NCBI GenBank assembly: GCA_007130555.1
Contig: SLSH01000414.1
Span: 1 to 6,179 of the forward strand
Direction of reading: 5' to 3'
Length of the DNA stretch: 6,179 nucleotides
From: Bacteroidales bacterium
Lineage (GTDB): Bacteria > Bacteroidota > Bacteroidia > Bacteroidales > ML635J-15
The position numbers were made by a program, and so were the translations under genes. Below the pieces are notes generated by a model, which did no database searches, was not told the DNA's origin, and worked only from the letters and a program-made list of their open reading frames with translations. Position 1 is the stretch's first letter; each line of letters begins with the position of its first letter. This document shows, piece after piece, positions 5,878 to 6,179 of the stretch.

Positions 5878-6179
5878 CTACTTTTGTTTCACAACTTTTA
5901 TATTTGCCAAATTAGTGTTACTTTTAACCGAAACAATATAATATCCGTTATCAAGTTGTTTTAAATCAAGCTCAATTAAATCCGTTGAATAATAGTTGTT
6001 ATCATATAAAATCCTGCCTTTTAAATCGTAAATTGTAATTTTATAATTATCTTTTGTTTCAAGTTCAATTTTCAGATTATCATTAAAAGGGTTTGGGTAT
6101 GCTTTAACATGGAATTTCTTATTATCATGTTTTTCTATATTTAAGTTTTCCGGTATATTTGTGAGGCATTCGAAATCCT
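5878..6179 (-). CDS. C-terminal part of a T9SS cargo protein (type A sorting domain), 5' end outside the window
   Basis: Reading the minus strand back from the TAG stop at 5878-5880 gives 99 complete codons open to the window edge. The last 70 or so residues are a typical type IX secretion C-terminal sorting domain (Por_Secre_tail, type A): the opening KAYPNPFNDNLKIEL, the middle KITIYDLKGRILY, then LDLKQLDNGYYIVSVKS and the basic end IKVVKQK. Such domains direct cargo across the outer membrane through the T9SS and are normally removed on export, with the protein often attached to the cell surface. The catalytic or binding part lies beyond 6179, so the cargo's role cannot be told. The visible upstream piece (FECLTNIPENLNIEKH) is too short to classify. 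It ends at a strong terminator (5801-5827), indicating its own transcript end. Confidence 0.9.
   Translation of the reverse strand, partial: DFECLTNIPENLNIEKHDNKKFHVKAYPNPFNDNLKIELETKDNYKITIYDLKGRILYDNNYYSTDLIELDLKQLDNGYYIVSVKSNTNLANIKVVKQK

Overview
The window looks like chromosomal DNA from a Bacteroidota (Bacteroidetes) bacterium. The evidence is an A+T-rich composition, Bacteroidota-type promoters (TTG/TTTG, 18 bases, then TAnnTTTG), A-rich leaders with no clear Shine-Dalgarno sequence, a fused LpxC-FabZ enzyme, and a type IX secretion (T9SS) C-terminal sorting domain. I cannot place it below phylum from the sequence alone.

Layout. Positions 1-275 are non-coding and AT-rich, with a short heptamer repeat and a good promoter. 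Four plus-strand genes follow: an HD-superfamily phosphohydrolase (276-1487, TTG start), lpxD (1506-2534), lpxC/fabZ (2743-4152) and lpxA (4152-4934). The HD gene and lpxD are 18 bases apart. A 208-base gap carrying a second good promoter separates lpxD from lpxC/fabZ. The lpxC/fabZ stop and the lpxA start share one base (TAATG). On the minus strand, converging on lpxA, lies an outer-membrane beta-barrel gene (4998-5756). Upstream of it, also on the minus strand, is the 3' end of a T9SS cargo gene (5878-6179, cut by the window edge). A strong hairpin terminator (5801-5827) separates these two.

How the genes work together. LpxA acylates UDP-GlcNAc, LpxC deacetylates the product and LpxD adds the second 3-hydroxyacyl chain: the first three steps of lipid A synthesis. 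FabZ dehydrates 3-hydroxyacyl-ACP, the same pool LpxA and LpxD draw on, so the fusion places the competing fatty-acid step on the same polypeptide as the committed lipid A step. The HD protein is probably a nucleotide hydrolase; its link to lipid A is positional only. The two minus-strand genes encode envelope or exported proteins.

I see no new system here. The cluster matches a known Bacteroidota arrangement. The points most worth a second look are the HD gene's promoter linkage to lpxD, the separate promoter of the lpxC/fabZ-lpxA unit, a His-to-Glu change in LpxA, and the terminator placed where the -33 element of the barrel gene should be.
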